A stretch of DNA of 60,000 nucleotides from Cryptomeria japonica (GCF_030272615.1 NC_081415.1:105105796-105165795), one strand, 5' to 3'. Positions 45,091-59,051 are shown, counted from the first letter of the stretch. Numbers and translations are program-made. Notes: generated by a model from the letters alone, not told the origin.

Positions 45091-45420
45091 GTGTTTGATT
45101 ATTGTATGACTATCTTCGTGAGAGGGACGATGTCACATCACTCATTGAGAGCGATATGTGTCGTTGCGATTCCCTATCACTTGCATGTTATGATACATAT
45201 GCATGTGTTGTATCATTGCTTTGTGGTTGCGGGATTCACATGTACCAGACACCGACTCCACCTGGGTCCACAGGTCTGAGCATGTCTTTAAATCCCAATG
45301 GCATGTGGTTCAGAGATGGCATGAGTTTCCCTTCACATACTCTAGGTCTAAGTTGTTCACTTTGACTCGTCAGCATCTCGGCATAATTCACCATGTCAAT
45401 TAGTGAGTTGTGGCTTTGTG
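45091..45420 (+). other. GC-richer island with overlapping small frames
   Basis: Three overlapping open frames of 62-87 codons in a 300-bp block that is clearly less AT-rich than its surroundings. None resembles a protein family I know. It could be a fragment of an LTR or of a captured gene. Confidence 0.3.
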
Positions 45421-45579
45421 AGTATGCTAGTTTTGATTAAGTAAAACTAGGTTTTTGAAAGGAACCCGAATCTTTTACATAGCAGGAGAGCCAAAGAACT
45501 AGAAAAAACCATGCCTAATCACTTCAGAAACAAAAAATTGATCCCATCCGAACAAAAAGGGATCTCAACACACATAACA

Positions 45580-48500
45580 TGAAGTTGTGAGTATGCTACT
45601 TATTATTGATTTATTTAATGAATTTATGTGTGATTTTATAGTTATTAATGTTTAATTTAATTGTTGATTTAATATAATTTTATTTGAGTATTTAGTTATT
45701 TAGGATTTAATACTCAATTTATTTATTATTGATTTATTGGTGTTTAATCATTTAAGATTTAATATTTATTTATTTAATGTTGGTTTATGATTTATTAAAT
45801 ATTTATTGTTAAATTTATATTTGTGGTTTATGTATTTATTTATTGTATATTAATGCCTTTTGGCTTTAATGTTGATTAATATTTATTAGAAGGTTATTTA
45901 ATTATTTTATAAGCCTTTGGGTTATTTATTTAATTACCCATTTGATTTATTTAAAGCTTATCCTATTATAGTATTTGTATAATTTAATTATTATATTTGT
46001 GTGGGGGTAATAAAGTATCTTATGTTATATCTCTTTTTTACATCCTATTTATATTTATAAAAAGTGTTTTATATTTCTCTTACCTACCCTCTATTCTCAT
46101 TGGTTGATTTTGAGGTTAGGGTTTTGGCTTGGAGGCTAGGGTTTTGGTTTGGTTTTTATTTTGTTTGGCAGCCTGAGCTTGTTGTCGGGTTACTATTCTT
46201 GAGTTATTTCTACGAATCTTGTTCTTGGAGATTGGAATTTTGGCTTTTGGAATTTGTTTGATTTTGTGGGTGCTTCTTCAAACTTCTTAGATCACTTCCA
46301 ATCTAGGTTGGAGGTCTTTCCTTGAGATTTTATTTTTTGGTTTCGTGTTTTCTCCGTGTCTGCAAAATGGTTGTACATGGGTATTTTTGGGAGAAATAAT
46401 ATTTGTATAGTTTAAACTATAGTTATGGAGAAATATTTCCTTGCATGGATTTTATAATATAGTTTAACTTTAGGAATGAGAAAAAATAGTTCATTTCTAT
46501 TGGTTGGGAGTTTTGTCGTGAGAGCACGACTTTATGCATTTTCCATAATTTTTCTTGAGATTAAATCTTGTTTCTTTCCTGTGAATGATGTTGGCTTTGG
46601 CATTCATTGTGAATCTGGTTATTTAGAAGGGTTTTGCGAGATGTTGAATTAGTTTGGTGATTTTCTCGTCTAATGTTGTCGTGGAGGAAAGTCACAGAGA
46701 ATTATTTCTTGTTTCTTTGTTATAATCGATTTTATTTGGTTCTTGCTCTTTTCTGGGTTTTATGTTGATTAGAAGATGTGTATTAGATTGGAGATGAGCT
46801 TCTATGAAGTGTGTTTTCTATGAAGTTTGGATAGAAGCACTTATGCTTCGATTTGCAATATATGTTTCTTTTGTTATGAATTTTCATTCCGATTGTTGCA
46901 AGTACTTGATCTTGACTGGGCATCACGTATCCTTTTGGTTTCGAGGCTTAAGTATTTTTCCTTGATTTTTAAGTTGAATTCGTAATTTGACTTTTATCCG
47001 TCAATTCTATGTTCTGAGTCAAATGCGCTATTTAATTTATCATATGTGCTAATCATTTGGTTAAATGCGCTACTTAAACTGTCATATGCTCCATTTTGTG
47101 AGGTGTATGCACTAGAACAGTGAATAAATGCATTTCATAAGCTATTGAATGTGCTTCAGAATTGATCAAAAGCGCCACATAAATTGTCAAATGCGCCAGT
47201 CAATTAATCAGATGCACTAATTTGTGTATTTGAGCATTTTCGAGCAGTTTTGCATTTCTGTTTTGTCGTCCAGAATTTGGACTTGTACCAGAGGCATTTT
47301 ATGAAGTCTGTTGAGATTTTCCAGTTCTGAATTTTTTCAGATTTGATGATCTTTTCATGGTTTTTCTTCTATAAGTTGTGTTTCACTTTTATGGATTTAT
47401 GCTCTCTTCATGTTGAGAAGCCATGATAGAGAGGGTTGATTTATTGGACCAACAAGTTGATGGGCCTTGTTGTGGGTATTCACTTCATTTGTTGAATACA
47501 TCTTGATTGTCTTATTATGGATTGACACATTTTATGCTAAGAGGCTCTTGTTGTTTATTTGGCATTATGATTATGGGATGTCCATGTATGTGTATGGATG
47601 CATGATGTTGATTATGAATTTCAGATTTATATGCTTATGAGCCTCTTGTTGTATTTATGTTTTGGGAACATGCTAGGGGGAGTGGGCTTCCTTGTGATGA
47701 TCGATATCACGAGAGATAGGCTTGCATGAAGTCTAGATCGTTAGGGCACATTGGAAGTTTACCATGATTGTAATAAGTGGTAACATTAATAATGAATTAA
47801 TGGAATGGGTAATTAGATTCACTAATCAAAATAATGAATACTGGAGCCCCCATGACTTGATCCTAGGGAGGATGTTTTAGGATAGGCATGGAAAGGCCAT
47901 TGCGATGGCAAGTCAATCTCCCTTGATATCTCATAGGTTGAGATGGATCCACATGTCCATCAGGCTTATGTCTTGTGTTTTAGTATTTGTTATGTTAGAG
48001 GATGGCATGTGATGACACTCCACTTTTACATGTGTCCCCTTGTTGATTATAATTATGCCTTGTTGATTTGCATTTAATGCCTTGTTTCTTGTAAGCCTCT
48101 AGGAGTTTCTTACTTGTGGTTATTTGTGGTTGGATCATGCTTGATAGTCCTTGTGTGTTGGGACCTTGTGTCATCTCTTCGCATGAGGGGTGGTTCCTTT
48201 GGTTCCACATGGTCGGGTGGTTGGTGCTTTTCAACCATTGGGATATTCTTTTGGATTCTTCATGTGAGGATGTGGATTCTTCGTCATTGTAGCAGTTATG
48301 GATGTTTGTTGTAGTAGATTTATGTAATGGATATCTTGGATTCATGTAATGTATTATCATGTAAAGATGTAGATGTATTAGGAAGAGCCATGCTCATGAG
48401 ATGTATGGTGATGTTCTTGTATATTGAAAGTAAATGGTTGCATGAAAATGCCTTCCTTGTAAAAGATTTATATTTGGAAGGGAATTGATTTATGTTATTA

Positions 48501-49326
48501 TTTGTATTAGTTTAGATTTCATGGTTATCATTTAGGATGTAGATTAATATGTGAAATAACCTTAAGAGAATGGAATGATCATAATGTAGGAATCGTGGTT
48601 GTTAATTAATATCATGTTAGGTAAGGATGTCATACGTGTGATTGCATTGGAAAGATAGGAAATTATGTATGGCATGTATTTAAGGAAGGCATTAGGATTC
48701 TTGCATTGTGCATTTGGAACTTATGTTAAAGAAAATGATCATGTTAGGAATATAGATGCATGAGTGGCATGGATAAGATGACTAAGATTATGCATTAGAT
48801 ATTGCATCATCATTATGGATGGATAAAGATCATGTAGATAGGAAATGGTTAAGGGTATAAGCACATTTGGATTTGGTTATAAAATGAACTTAGGAAAAGG
48901 GATAAGTCTTGCATTGAAAAGTAAGCATATCATGTCAGTTAGATGATAAAGTAGAGTGATTCACATAATGGTTAAATAATCAAGTAGATTGCATATCATA
49001 ATGGAAGGAAGTATATAAGTAGCATTTATTTAAGATTAAGGATTAATTGATGATAGGTGTGGTAATCGAGTGAGTAGAATGTTATTGTTTAGGATAGTTA
49101 ATTAAGTAATGGCGTTAAGGTACCCTAGAGAGATAGTAGTAATGATTGTGATGTTGTTCCGCTTGCGTAATTAATTAATGTGTTTGTAATTCATATTGAT
49201 AATGATTAATGTTAATGGATGAAATTTTAGACAATGTTATGTGTTGCATTAGTTGCAAATTAAAAAAATTCCCCATTTAGTATGTTAGATTCTTTGTTTA
49301 TCTAGGGTATTTTGGCAGGCATTACA
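45580..49326 (+). other. possible old long LTR-like region
   Basis: AT-rich (TTTATTTAATT) at 45,580-46,060, then a TG-rich non-coding stretch with the 21-bp minisatellite at 47 kb, and an end GGCAGGCATTACA at 49,326 that resembles gypsy LTR termini. No matching start, PBS or target duplication was found, so this is only a suggestion. Confidence 0.3.
47020..47240 (+). repeat. 21-bp minisatellite, about 10 units
   Basis: Successive 20-22-bp units start AAATGCGCTA, ATATGTGCTA, AAATGCGCTA, ATATGCTCCA, GTATGCACTA, AAATGCATTT, AATGTGCTTC, AAAAGCGCCA, AAATGCGCCA and AGATGCACTA, each followed by an AT-rich half often ending in GTC or ATC. Confidence 0.85.
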
Positions 49327-52260
49327 TATAATAGATGTCCCCTTGATAGGAGGGAAAACATGACAAACTTACTAAGAAGCCCCCAAAATTTATCTCAAAA
49401 AGAGTCAAAACATGAAGAACACAACTAAAGCACAAAGAAGTTACAAATAATTACCAGGAAAAAAACTATTAGACTATTGCAATTGAATAACATCCTTTGT
49501 GATCAAGGTGAAGATTAGGATCAAAGTGACACAATTTTGTATGAGTGGTCCAAATGACACAACTACTCAACCAATAAATAGATAGAAAATAACAAAATAC
49601 TCCCACAATAAAAAATATAAATAACACATTAATTTGCATAAGTGACCCAATTGACACTAATAAGTTGGTACACATATGGTGCATTCACACTAATATACTA
49701 TAATAAGGTAACTATCATACCTATCTTCAAAAAATTCATGTAAAAGTCACCAAGAGATATCATTCTTTAGGCACCTATTCTACTTAAATCACAAATATAA
49801 TTAAAAATAGGCACCTCGAGAATAATGTCTTTTGACATATTTTACATATATTTTTCTAACGATAGATATGCTAGTGTAGATATATAAAACACATCTACCT
49901 AGTAGTCATAAAAAAGATATCACTATTTTTTTCCTCTAATTGAAATCTTATAACTCCAAAGGATTACTACAAAAGGTCAAGAAAGTGATGGCTATTATAA
50001 TGAGGACAACAAATTTAATCAAGATTTATTAAGATATATCAAGCTATTTAGTACCCTCAAATACGTACAAACTACGTTATTGTTTTATTTACTTAGAGTT
50101 ATTTTATTTAACTTTATAACTTGATAACAATTTTATTTTTAATTAACTTAGTGAATAAATACATCATTTATGAATTATTTTATTATTTAGTGGAAAGCAA
50201 TTAAAATTAAATAATTATTTTGTATTATTATAGAGATACTATAATAAAAAACATGTATTTTATTTTATTTTAAATTTAAAAAATAAGATTTGAAATAAAA
50301 TATTTATTGTATATTTAATTATACAGCTAATTTAAGACCATATACTATTTTATTTACTAAAATTATTTCTTTATAATTTTATTATTTACTATACATTATT
50401 TGTTTTATATTTTTATTACTTTTATATGTCAACTATTATTTTTATTGTTGAGGTTTTTCATAGCTCGACACTTAGAGGTATGTGTAGTAGGGCATGCTAC
50501 ATGTTTGATTTGCAAGTTCTCTCTTTGGTATTTTTCTTCTTCTTAGGTGTTTGCATCCATATGACATTGGATTTAAAAATTATGTAGAGCTATGGTGGTC
50601 ACTATGTTTGTGATCATGTCTTGTTATTATTTTCTTTGGTGGCGACGTGAAGGCTCCTTGATCTCTTTCTTTTATTGAGTATGGAAAACCTGGGAGAGCT
50701 ACAAAGACTAGGGGTGTAATTTGTATTAAATAACATATCTGTTTGCAAGTTTTACATATCTTGTAGATGTTCCTTGGTACTACATTTTATTGGTTACACC
50801 TTCTATGTGATGTTATTTGTGGATCTTTGGATGCCATGATTTATTTTTGGATTAGACATTTCCCATACAATGGGAGTTCTTGGATGTGTATCTTCTTCAT
50901 TGTCATATTTGACACATGGAGCTCATGATTGTGGTTTATGGGTTGCATATATTGTTGGAATGATTTCTGTTGATATTCCTATACCCTTGAGTTGTGGATG
51001 ATTAGATTTATTAGCATTTTATGTGGTTTCTATTTCTACTCTTGTATTTCTTTTTCCATTTCATAGCTACTTGGAACCTAGGTTATCACTTGGATTTTAT
51101 TCTTATGTTCTTTGTATTGGCGAATCTTGACCTTGGATTGTTCCTTTTCTTTCATAAGTGGCACGTTGAAGGATGAATGTATTTATTTATTGAGATGGTG
51201 GACATCTTGGACGCTATTACAAGTATCTTGATGGAGTGCATGTGAGGATAGTGGGTATTTATGTGATTCCATTAATCGATATGATGATGCATTTTATTGA
51301 TTGACCCTTATGCAATTTATACAAGTGGGAGAAAGTTAGGAATATGTGTTGTACACCTTGCATAACACATCATATTAATTATGTAAAATAAATATTTATT
51401 TTTGGTGCATCTAGGAGATGTGTTTAGCCACATTACATATTTAAATTTGGGTTCACACATAAATTTGTATGTGGCATTGGTTAGATATTTTATGTGTGGG
51501 TTGCACATGTGAACGTATTTAATATTTGAAAAACTTAGTACTAAAAAGTAAATGTGGGGTCAATGATTTTGTGTACTCATGGTTTTAAGGCACATGATTT
51601 TAACTTACCACTCAATTGCATTTGTATGAGATTGATCCTATAAAAATAAGCACAATTTTAGTGGTTGAGGTCGATTGATTAGAGTATTGGGGTTGACTAT
51701 CATTGTATTAGGTTTTCTTCTAAAGAGTACATATCTGAAGCATGACACGATATTTTTGGATTCATGTTAGACACGTGGAGGATGCATTGGAGGAGCTTTA
51801 TGTTTCATAAGTATTCATAGATGCTCTCTAAGTAAATTATAATATTTTTATTGTTGAATAATACATTGAGTGTGGATGCTTTTGGAGGTTTGTTTTTTTC
51901 CCTCTTGAGGGTTTTTCTATGGTATATCTTGTATTACCTTGTAGTATGACTGATGTCGGCATATAATAATTTTGTAATCTTGCATGCATGTTTTTCTCTC
52001 ATGGAATTATATTAGAAATGGTTTGGTCAACCTATATAGTTTTTGTAATATAGAGAAGTAATGAACATCCTATGGATCCAAAAATATATATATGTAAAAT
52101 TGATATAATATATAATGAGAAAACCCTTGTTATAAAAGAAATCTTGAAACCCTGGGAAATACTAATATCATCACAAGTGTCTTAATCCTATGGTATAAGA
52201 TGAAAAAAGAAAATGACATAGGTATTTAAAATAAAGTATGTAAGCGTGAACATGACCTAT
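49327..52260. other. unassigned AT-rich stretch
   Basis: No supported gene, RNA or element. Especially A/T-rich at 50,090-50,440. Confidence 0.4.
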
Positions 52261-53010
52261 AATGATACTTGTAGTGCCCCTCCCTAATTCATCCATTATG
52301 AGAGGAACTAATAAACACTTTTAGATTAATTCATGTTTATGATGCCTCTTGTTTCATTCTTGATATTGATATTCTCCTTGACAATGGTGGATTCATTATG
52401 ATGACTATCTTGGCTCTATGCTCTAGTTTGATTATTGAAGATAGGTGAATGATTAGCTTCATGGTTATTTCACTAGTTTGGATACGAGGTTCATTTTTAT
52501 TTCCTCTGATGATTTATCTTAGATGTTTCATATTGACAGATGATACATTGTAATTTATGAGATGATGATACATCTTGTATTCTTATGATGGATGGACTTA
52601 TATTTGGTGATCTATATGCACTTATTATACATGTGTGATTTGTATTGCTTATGGTGACGATTGTATCTTGTTAGTGCTAACACCACTCCATGATTAAAAA
52701 ATGAGAAGGGTTTACATATTGAAAGCTTTGATACCATGTTTAGATAATAAAAGAATGTGTATGAGTATAAATATAATCAATAAGACCAAACACTTTTATA
52801 AGAAAAGTGCAATAGAAATAATTATTATATAGCCAAAAAATAATGAATATATAATTATTACAATTTAATAAGATGACTTCCTATAGCAGCAAGGATAAAA
52901 CTTTGGAACTAATTAAGATAATGAAAAGTGTCTTAATCCTATGATATAGGACACAAAAATTAAATGGTAAAAATAAACTTAAGGTAAGTAGGTGTGAATG
53001 GGTGCAATAG
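52160..53010 (+). repeat. diverged direct repeat AGTGTCTTAATCCTATGRTATA
   Basis: AGTGTCTTAATCCTATGGTA at about 52,177 and AGTGTCTTAATCCTATGATA at about 52,926 are followed by related sequence for about 90 bp (AAATAAA..., AAGTA(T)G(T)AAGCGTGAA / AAGTAGGTGTGAA). This may mark two LTRs or a segment duplication. Confidence 0.55.
52725..52736 (-). other. possible copia PBS with adjoining LTR
   Basis: The minus strand reads TGGTATCAAAGC, preceded by CTAAACA. The plus strand then starts TGTTTAGATAATAAAAG, as a minus-strand LTR end would. The outer LTR end could be TAAACA at 53,651, giving about 915 bp including the CT microsatellite, but this is not confirmed. Confidence 0.45.
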
Positions 53011-53041
53011 TGAAACTATTTAGATAACTTATCACAAACAT

Positions 53042-53266
<225 letters not shown>

Positions 53267-54953
53267 ACATTTATTTTTATTGATTTTGTTTGTGAGATCA
53301 TTCATCCATGTATGATTAAGCATTCTTCTTGTCCTATGCATTTTTGATGAATTGTTCACTATTGTGTAATAATCTGGATAGAGTAATTAAAAGGTAGATT
53401 AATTTATGATTATTTTTTATCCTTATTTAATCTTTTGTGTTCTTGTTTGAAAGATTAAATTTAACAAATGGTTATGTGATATTTCTCAATCGGCTAGAGG
53501 TAGTGAAATATAAATAAAATGTACTATCTATTTGTAATACCCACCCTATTCAATATTGATAAATTTACATAGTGATGCAGTCAAGATCAAGAGGATTTTA
53601 TCAAACTACCCAATCTTACAACCTTTACATATCATCCCACATGCATAAACACACTTCTAACATATTTTTAAACATATCTCTATTACAAAATTATTCAAGA
53701 ATAATTGCATGTATGGTGGATTTCAACAAGAGATAAAATTCAATTTTTTTACAAGGTTTCTAGGCCCTTCATGCCTACAAGTCTTTGAACCTTCTACTCT
53801 TAACTCCTTCATGGCTTCACTCTATCTTTTTTTTTTTACCACAATCACACTTACAAATTCTTCCTTCTCTTCTTCTATGTTTCTCATATTGGCAAGCTAA
53901 TTTCCAAGACTCCTTATGTGATTCTCTCGAGCAACCTATAAGTTCTTTCCCCAACCTTTCTTTTGTTGATTTATGCCTCTTAACATGATTAAATAATATA
54001 TTTTATAGATGTTTTAACCCTTGTGAGCAACCCAAATGAAGAACCTAAATCTGCTCTTTCATTTCCTTCAACTGGACCTTTGAAATTCCTTAAAAAACAT
54101 TACATAAAGTAGATTTTTTGCTCCAAAAATATGGCATTAATATTGTTGCATTGTATACAACACCTTTCTAATGTATTTTACTTTGTAAAATGAATAAAAT
54201 ACTAAACCAAGTCATTCTCCTTTAGTAATTGAAGAGTCATTAATTGTTTTTTCCAAAATTCACTAGTTTTTCCCTCCATTTTGGCACTCTAATTGAAAGA
54301 ATAAGACAAGAATGAAATACAAAAGGTTACTTTCTTTATGGAAGATTATACTACTCTACAAGATCCTATTGAAGCACAACCTACAACGAAAATGCAAAAA
54401 TTAAACATGGAATTGTTTTTTGTTTTTTATTTTTTGTGATGGAGGATTGCTTGTGAGCTTGAATGCTCCTGCATCTCATAGATATATTGTTTGATTTTAC
54501 AAGTTGTTGAGTAGAATAAAATATTTGTACCATTTATAATTTATTGAGTATAATAAATTATTGCAATAGTTTTATTGCTAATTTGTTTAAGAAAATAAAC
54601 TATTAGATTAATGTCTAGGATATGATGGAAATTGTATTTAACATATGTGAATCATTTAGAATAGCTTAGTGGAGTAAAATTGCTAATTATACCATAAATC
54701 TTAGAAATTATAGTTAATGGTAGGATTTACTCTAACATTAATATAGGAGAAAATGAATATTAGATAATATAATACAATTTTTTTTATATTTCTAAAAATA
54801 GAGGATTGGTTGCATAAATTTTGTTGAGTAGAAATAAAGATAATATAAAAAATCATTTTTATATGAATCAATAGTTAAAAGGAATATATTTATAATTAAA
54901 TTTCTTTTATTGGTTTATGGCTTAAGTATTCTATATGTAAAATATATATTATA
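53267..54953. other. unassigned AT-rich stretch
   Basis: TGTAATACCCACCC near 53,533 resembles a gypsy LTR start but has no matching end. No gene seen. Confidence 0.4.
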
Positions 54954-55254
54954 TGTTGGAGCACCTAGGAAACAATCTGCAAATCAAATAACCTTCACAA
55001 TGATAGAGAGAAGCAACACAAACCAATGTTATTTCACCAAAGAGAAAGTGAATTGAGATGATACAAAATGTACATGCACCCCAAATATATAATAGAGGTG
55101 TGATGAAGTACAGGACAACCGCCAACGTCTACCTCAACCAAAAAAAAAGATGCACTAAACATAATTAAATAATGACTAACTATTGTTAGTAGCCTAACTA
55201 AACTTAAGCCTACTCCAGTCTACCAATAAAAAGAGCGACGCTTCACAATCAACA
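54954..55254 (-). mobile_element. copia solo LTR (301 bp)
   Basis: TGTTGGAGCACC...CACAATCAACA. On the minus strand it begins TGTTGATTGT, the same ten bases as the copia LTR at 2,381-3,234. It contains a minus-strand TATA (TTATATATTTGG, about 55,080-55,095) and the GATAGAGAGAAGCAACACAA phrase common in antisense copia LTRs. No PBS is adjacent. The flanks TTATA and TTTATA are only nearly a target duplication. Confidence 0.7.
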
Positions 55255-56539
55255 TTTATACTATCATAGAATAAAATTTAATTATTATTTTATTAAATTT
55301 GACATTGAATTTTATCTAATAAATGATACAATGTGTCAACTCAATAAAATAACAAGTAATAAAAGATCTATCATGTTAAGAATAACATTAAATGTTTATA
55401 ATATGAAGATTTTATTTGTTAAAGAAAATGTTAAATATCAACAACCATTATATTATTTACTTGTATTGAATGATCTATAAATTCAAAATTGTGTACTCCT
55501 TATTTGAAACATCTACCAAAATCAACCAAAGAATTATAGGTTGCTTGAAAACTCCTTACATTGAATAGCAAGTTCACTTTCTATTGACCATTAGAATGAT
55601 TTAGGTAAACAACAATATCTACACCACCTCAAAATCATACTTCACTCAAGAAGTTAGTCCAAACAAATAAGAAAGTGGGGACATGGGGGCATGAGAAAAT
55701 ATAGGATTCAATAGTACGAAGAAATATAGATCAACAAATGAACACCCCACTAACTACCAAATTTCCTAGTTTTCATCATGGTAAATCTTTAATGTTTATT
55801 TCTATGCTAATGAATAGTTAAATGATATTGGCCATTAATCTACTCATCCACTTTGAAAAAATATGTGGGGAAGTGAGAGAGAAAAATAACACAATGAGAG
55901 TAATAATGATTATGCAAGAAAGAAATTTTGTTGGCTATATTTTAGGGATTTTAGAAAAAGTGTGATTAAAAATATTAAACAATTTAATGGTAACAAATGT
56001 AGAATATTATAGTTTGTGTGATTTTGATATTATAATATGGATTGTTTTGGTATTGTTAATGTGTTGTTAATGGTCGGTTAAAGTTGTTTATAGACTGTTT
56101 GTCTACAGGGTCGACACTTTTATTTCGTCACTTATTAATATCAAAAACATATGTAAAGTATTAACATATGTTGAAATCTATTTTAGATTTTGAGATCGTA
56201 TTTGACAAATCATTAAGATAAAAGATATAATAAGTAAATAAAAACAATAAGGATAAATTAGTTTGGGTTTAGAGAAATTCAAGAGAGAGAAAGTAGAAAA
56301 TTCTACAATGATTTACAATTTGAAGTTTGAGACTTAAAAAAAAATTTAGAAAAAACTTTTAAAAAGTTATATTAACTTTAAGTTCATAAAGATTTGAAGG
56401 AGAAAATTCAACAAATATTCAAAAAAAACTTTTAAAACATAAGTGAATGCAAAAATTAGAAGTCAAACATAGTTAAATCAAATTTTAGATATGAGAAGAT
56501 TATTAAATAAATAGAGGTAAATTGAGATAAATAAATTAA
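55255..56539. other. unassigned AT-rich stretch
   Basis: No gene or recognised element. Confidence 0.4.
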
Positions 56540-56682
56540 AAAATGGATAATTGCCAATAGTGGCATGTTGTGATGGTTAAGTTGTTGTGTTGTTGTTCTT
56601 GTCATCAAGGTTCAAGCCCCACCGATTCATAGCTCCAGGTTAAAAAGCGTTTACCTCTTAATAAAAATAAAAATAAAAAATG
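56540..56682 (+). mobile_element. tRNA-derived SINE candidate
   Basis: The B-box GGTTCAAGCCC (56,610-56,620) fits GGTTCRANNCC. About 45 bp upstream lies an A-box-like TGTGATGGTTAAGTTG (56,570-56,585). The 3' end is A-rich, AATAAAAATAAAAATAAAAAA. Flanking AATAAATTAA at 56,530-56,539 and 56,683-56,692 is a perfect 10-bp candidate target duplication, but it is A/T-only in an A/T-rich region. It does not fold as a complete tRNA gene. Confidence 0.65.
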
Positions 56683-56999
56683 AATAAATTAAGCATACCA
56701 AAGTTAGGAATTTATTTGACTTGGAAGTTTAAATGTTTTAAAGAGTGTCAATAATTTTTTTTTTAAATGGGGTATTTTGTAGTTGTGCAATAGCTTCTTG
56801 GTGGTATAAAAAAGTAGAATTAAGAATAAATAAGAATAATATGTGTTGGGATTTATAAATATTTCATTATTTCACAAGACATGGCTACACAAATTGTACT
56901 TTAATGAAAAAATGATGTAATTCTATGCTTTGAAACAAGACTCCTTAATAAAACAATAGTATTGGAAGAGGTTTATTGGGTTACTTAAATATGTGTTGT

Positions 57000-59051
57000 T
57001 ATATTCTAGTAGGATGACAAATTCATGATCAAACAAATTATTTTGAAACTAAATATTATTATAGGAGTTCAAGCAAACATGCGTTGAGCGAAAATAATAA
57101 AAATTATTCATGAAAGACCTCTTAAGTGGAAACAAAAAGTTGAATCATTGACTAGTTATTACAACCATGATAAAAAAAATATTCAAACAAATTTGAAAGA
57201 AGAGGAAATACATTGAATAGAATTCAAAAATCACCTTTCAAGAGGTCATACATTTTGGAAACGGTGGTAATAACATTAAAAAAAGAAATAGTAATAATAA
57301 GAATATAAAAAAAATAACCATGATGTCTTAGACCAAATGAAGAAAGTTCTAGTCAAAAAAGGAGTAAAAGCACTACTAAGGGGTGTTTTGCATATGGATG
57401 AAATCATTATGCCAAGGCATGCCTTAGAAGGGTAGATCATAGGATATTTTTGTAATAGGTACAATCCTCGACAATCAACTCTACAACATTAACTACATGT
57501 AACATTTGATAATAGATAAGCTTAGTTACCAAATGTGCTTATTAAGGCTACAGGTATGCTACATGGACCTCACATTCCTATAGTATATAATATTTCTACA
57601 AAATATTTAATTTCACTTGATAGTTTTTCAAAGTTAAATAAGCATCTCAGTCAAATGGAGACATCATGGACAATTCAATATGGTAAAAATGAACCATGAT
57701 GGTTAGCATATGTTTTTTAGATTTTAAGGTATAGTTTTATGAATTTTCTAGTAAAGTGGATTTATATGTAGCACCCCTTCAGTCATATAATGTGATAATA
57801 GAGATGAATTAGCTAATTAAGTATAATATTCTTATGACCATGTTTGTTATGAAGTTGAAGAAAGAAAACAAGGGGATCATTGTTATTTGTTCTAACCATA
57901 AACTATGACATAAAAGAGAAAACATCCACTTGGGAAAACTCACCCATCCTACATAACTTCAAGGATGTGTTTCATCAAGAGTTACTTAGACTTCCTCCTA
58001 GAGGAAATTTGAATTTTGAATTAAAGTTATAATTTAAGAAAAAAACAATTTCCAAGGAACCTTAAAGAATAAATTTCACATAATTATATGAGTTAAAGGT
58101 GCAACTTCAAGAATTATTAGAAAAGAAATTGATCAAATTGAGTTTTCGCAAATGGAAGAGAAAAAAATGAACTTTGAGTTGTGAATTGACTACCACATGT
58201 TAAATGAAACTACTACTGAGAACATGTAAACTTCACCTTGGATTGACTATTTATTTGATCAAATGAAAGTGTTAACAATCTTTTTTCTAAAATTGGTCTC
58301 TAACTTGAATATAGCTAGTTAAGAATTAACATAGAGGATGCACCTAAGATTGATAGCATACACACTTTACCTTGGATTGATGATTTCTTTGATCAAATAA
58401 ATTTGTGTATGATTTTATTTTTAAGAAATAGATCTAACTTGGATATAATTAGTTAAGAGTTAATCAAGAGGTGCACATAAGATAACTTTTTAGACTACTA
58501 TGGATGTTATGAGTTCATAATTGTTCCTTCTAAACTCATTAAGTCTTTAGAGACTTTCATGAAAAAAATGATCACATGTTGCAATTAAATTTATGGATAT
58601 GTATTTTATTTCTAGATGGTGTTTTAATACACTCTAGGAATAAGGAAGAAATTTGGTATTGTTGTGTATGCTTTTATAAAGATTGAAAGATCAAAAGTTG
58701 TATAAAAAACTATCTATTTATATTCTTTAAAAAGAAGACTTATTATTTGGATAATATTACATCTACAAAGGTATTTTAGTTGATTCCTAAAAGATCAAAG
58801 CCATAATTAAATGCCTAATTCTTAATAGTGTGGTGGAAATTAGAAGTTTTGTGGAATTAGTAGGATTATTGAAAGAGGTGTATTCATGGATTTTTCTAAA
58901 ATATAAATTCACATATTACGAGTTTGTAAAGGACAAGCAAATATTAAATTTGGACTTAAAATTAACAAAATTTTCAAGTGTTGAAAGAGAAATTAACACC
59001 TATTTTGAGGATATTATATCCCAATCTAAAGTTTGTAGTGATTCCAAATGA
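57000..59051 (+). pseudogene. Ty3/gypsy relic: gag zinc knuckle, protease, reverse transcriptase
   Basis: Plus strand, heavily mutated. About 57,391-57,430 reads CFAYG-NHYAKAC, a gag zinc knuckle. About 57,780-57,820 reads SYNVIIEM then LIKYN, the protease-end motif (normally GMDWL..Y). About 57,945-58,150 reads FKDVFHQELLRLPPRGNL and LYELKVQLQELLEKKLIKLS, the RT N-terminus. IDYHMLNETTTEN and WIDYLFDQM follow. About 58,790-58,890 reads KIKAIIKCLILNSVVEIRSF, then VELVGLLKEV, the RT thumb/connection start (normally VRSFLGL..YYRRF). Stops and frameshifts are frequent. A 134-bp segment within RT is duplicated (58,235-58,502). The last open stretch is 58,830-59,051. Inactive. Confidence 0.85.
58235..58502 (+). 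repeat. 134-bp tandem duplication inside RT
   Basis: ACCTTGGATTGA starts at 58,235 and 58,369. Each copy continues with TTTGATCAAAT and TC(T)AACTTG(A/G)ATATA(G/A)(C/T)TAGTTAAGA to a GAGG(A)TGCAC end. Confidence 0.85.

Noticed and set aside
56552-56640. A functional tRNA gene
   Set aside because: Has a B-box, but the acceptor and anticodon stems do not pair; fits a SINE head better.
57000-59051. An integrated plant pararetrovirus
   Set aside because: The order gag knuckle, protease, RT with gypsy-like spacing fits Ty3/gypsy; no movement or coat protein motif was seen.
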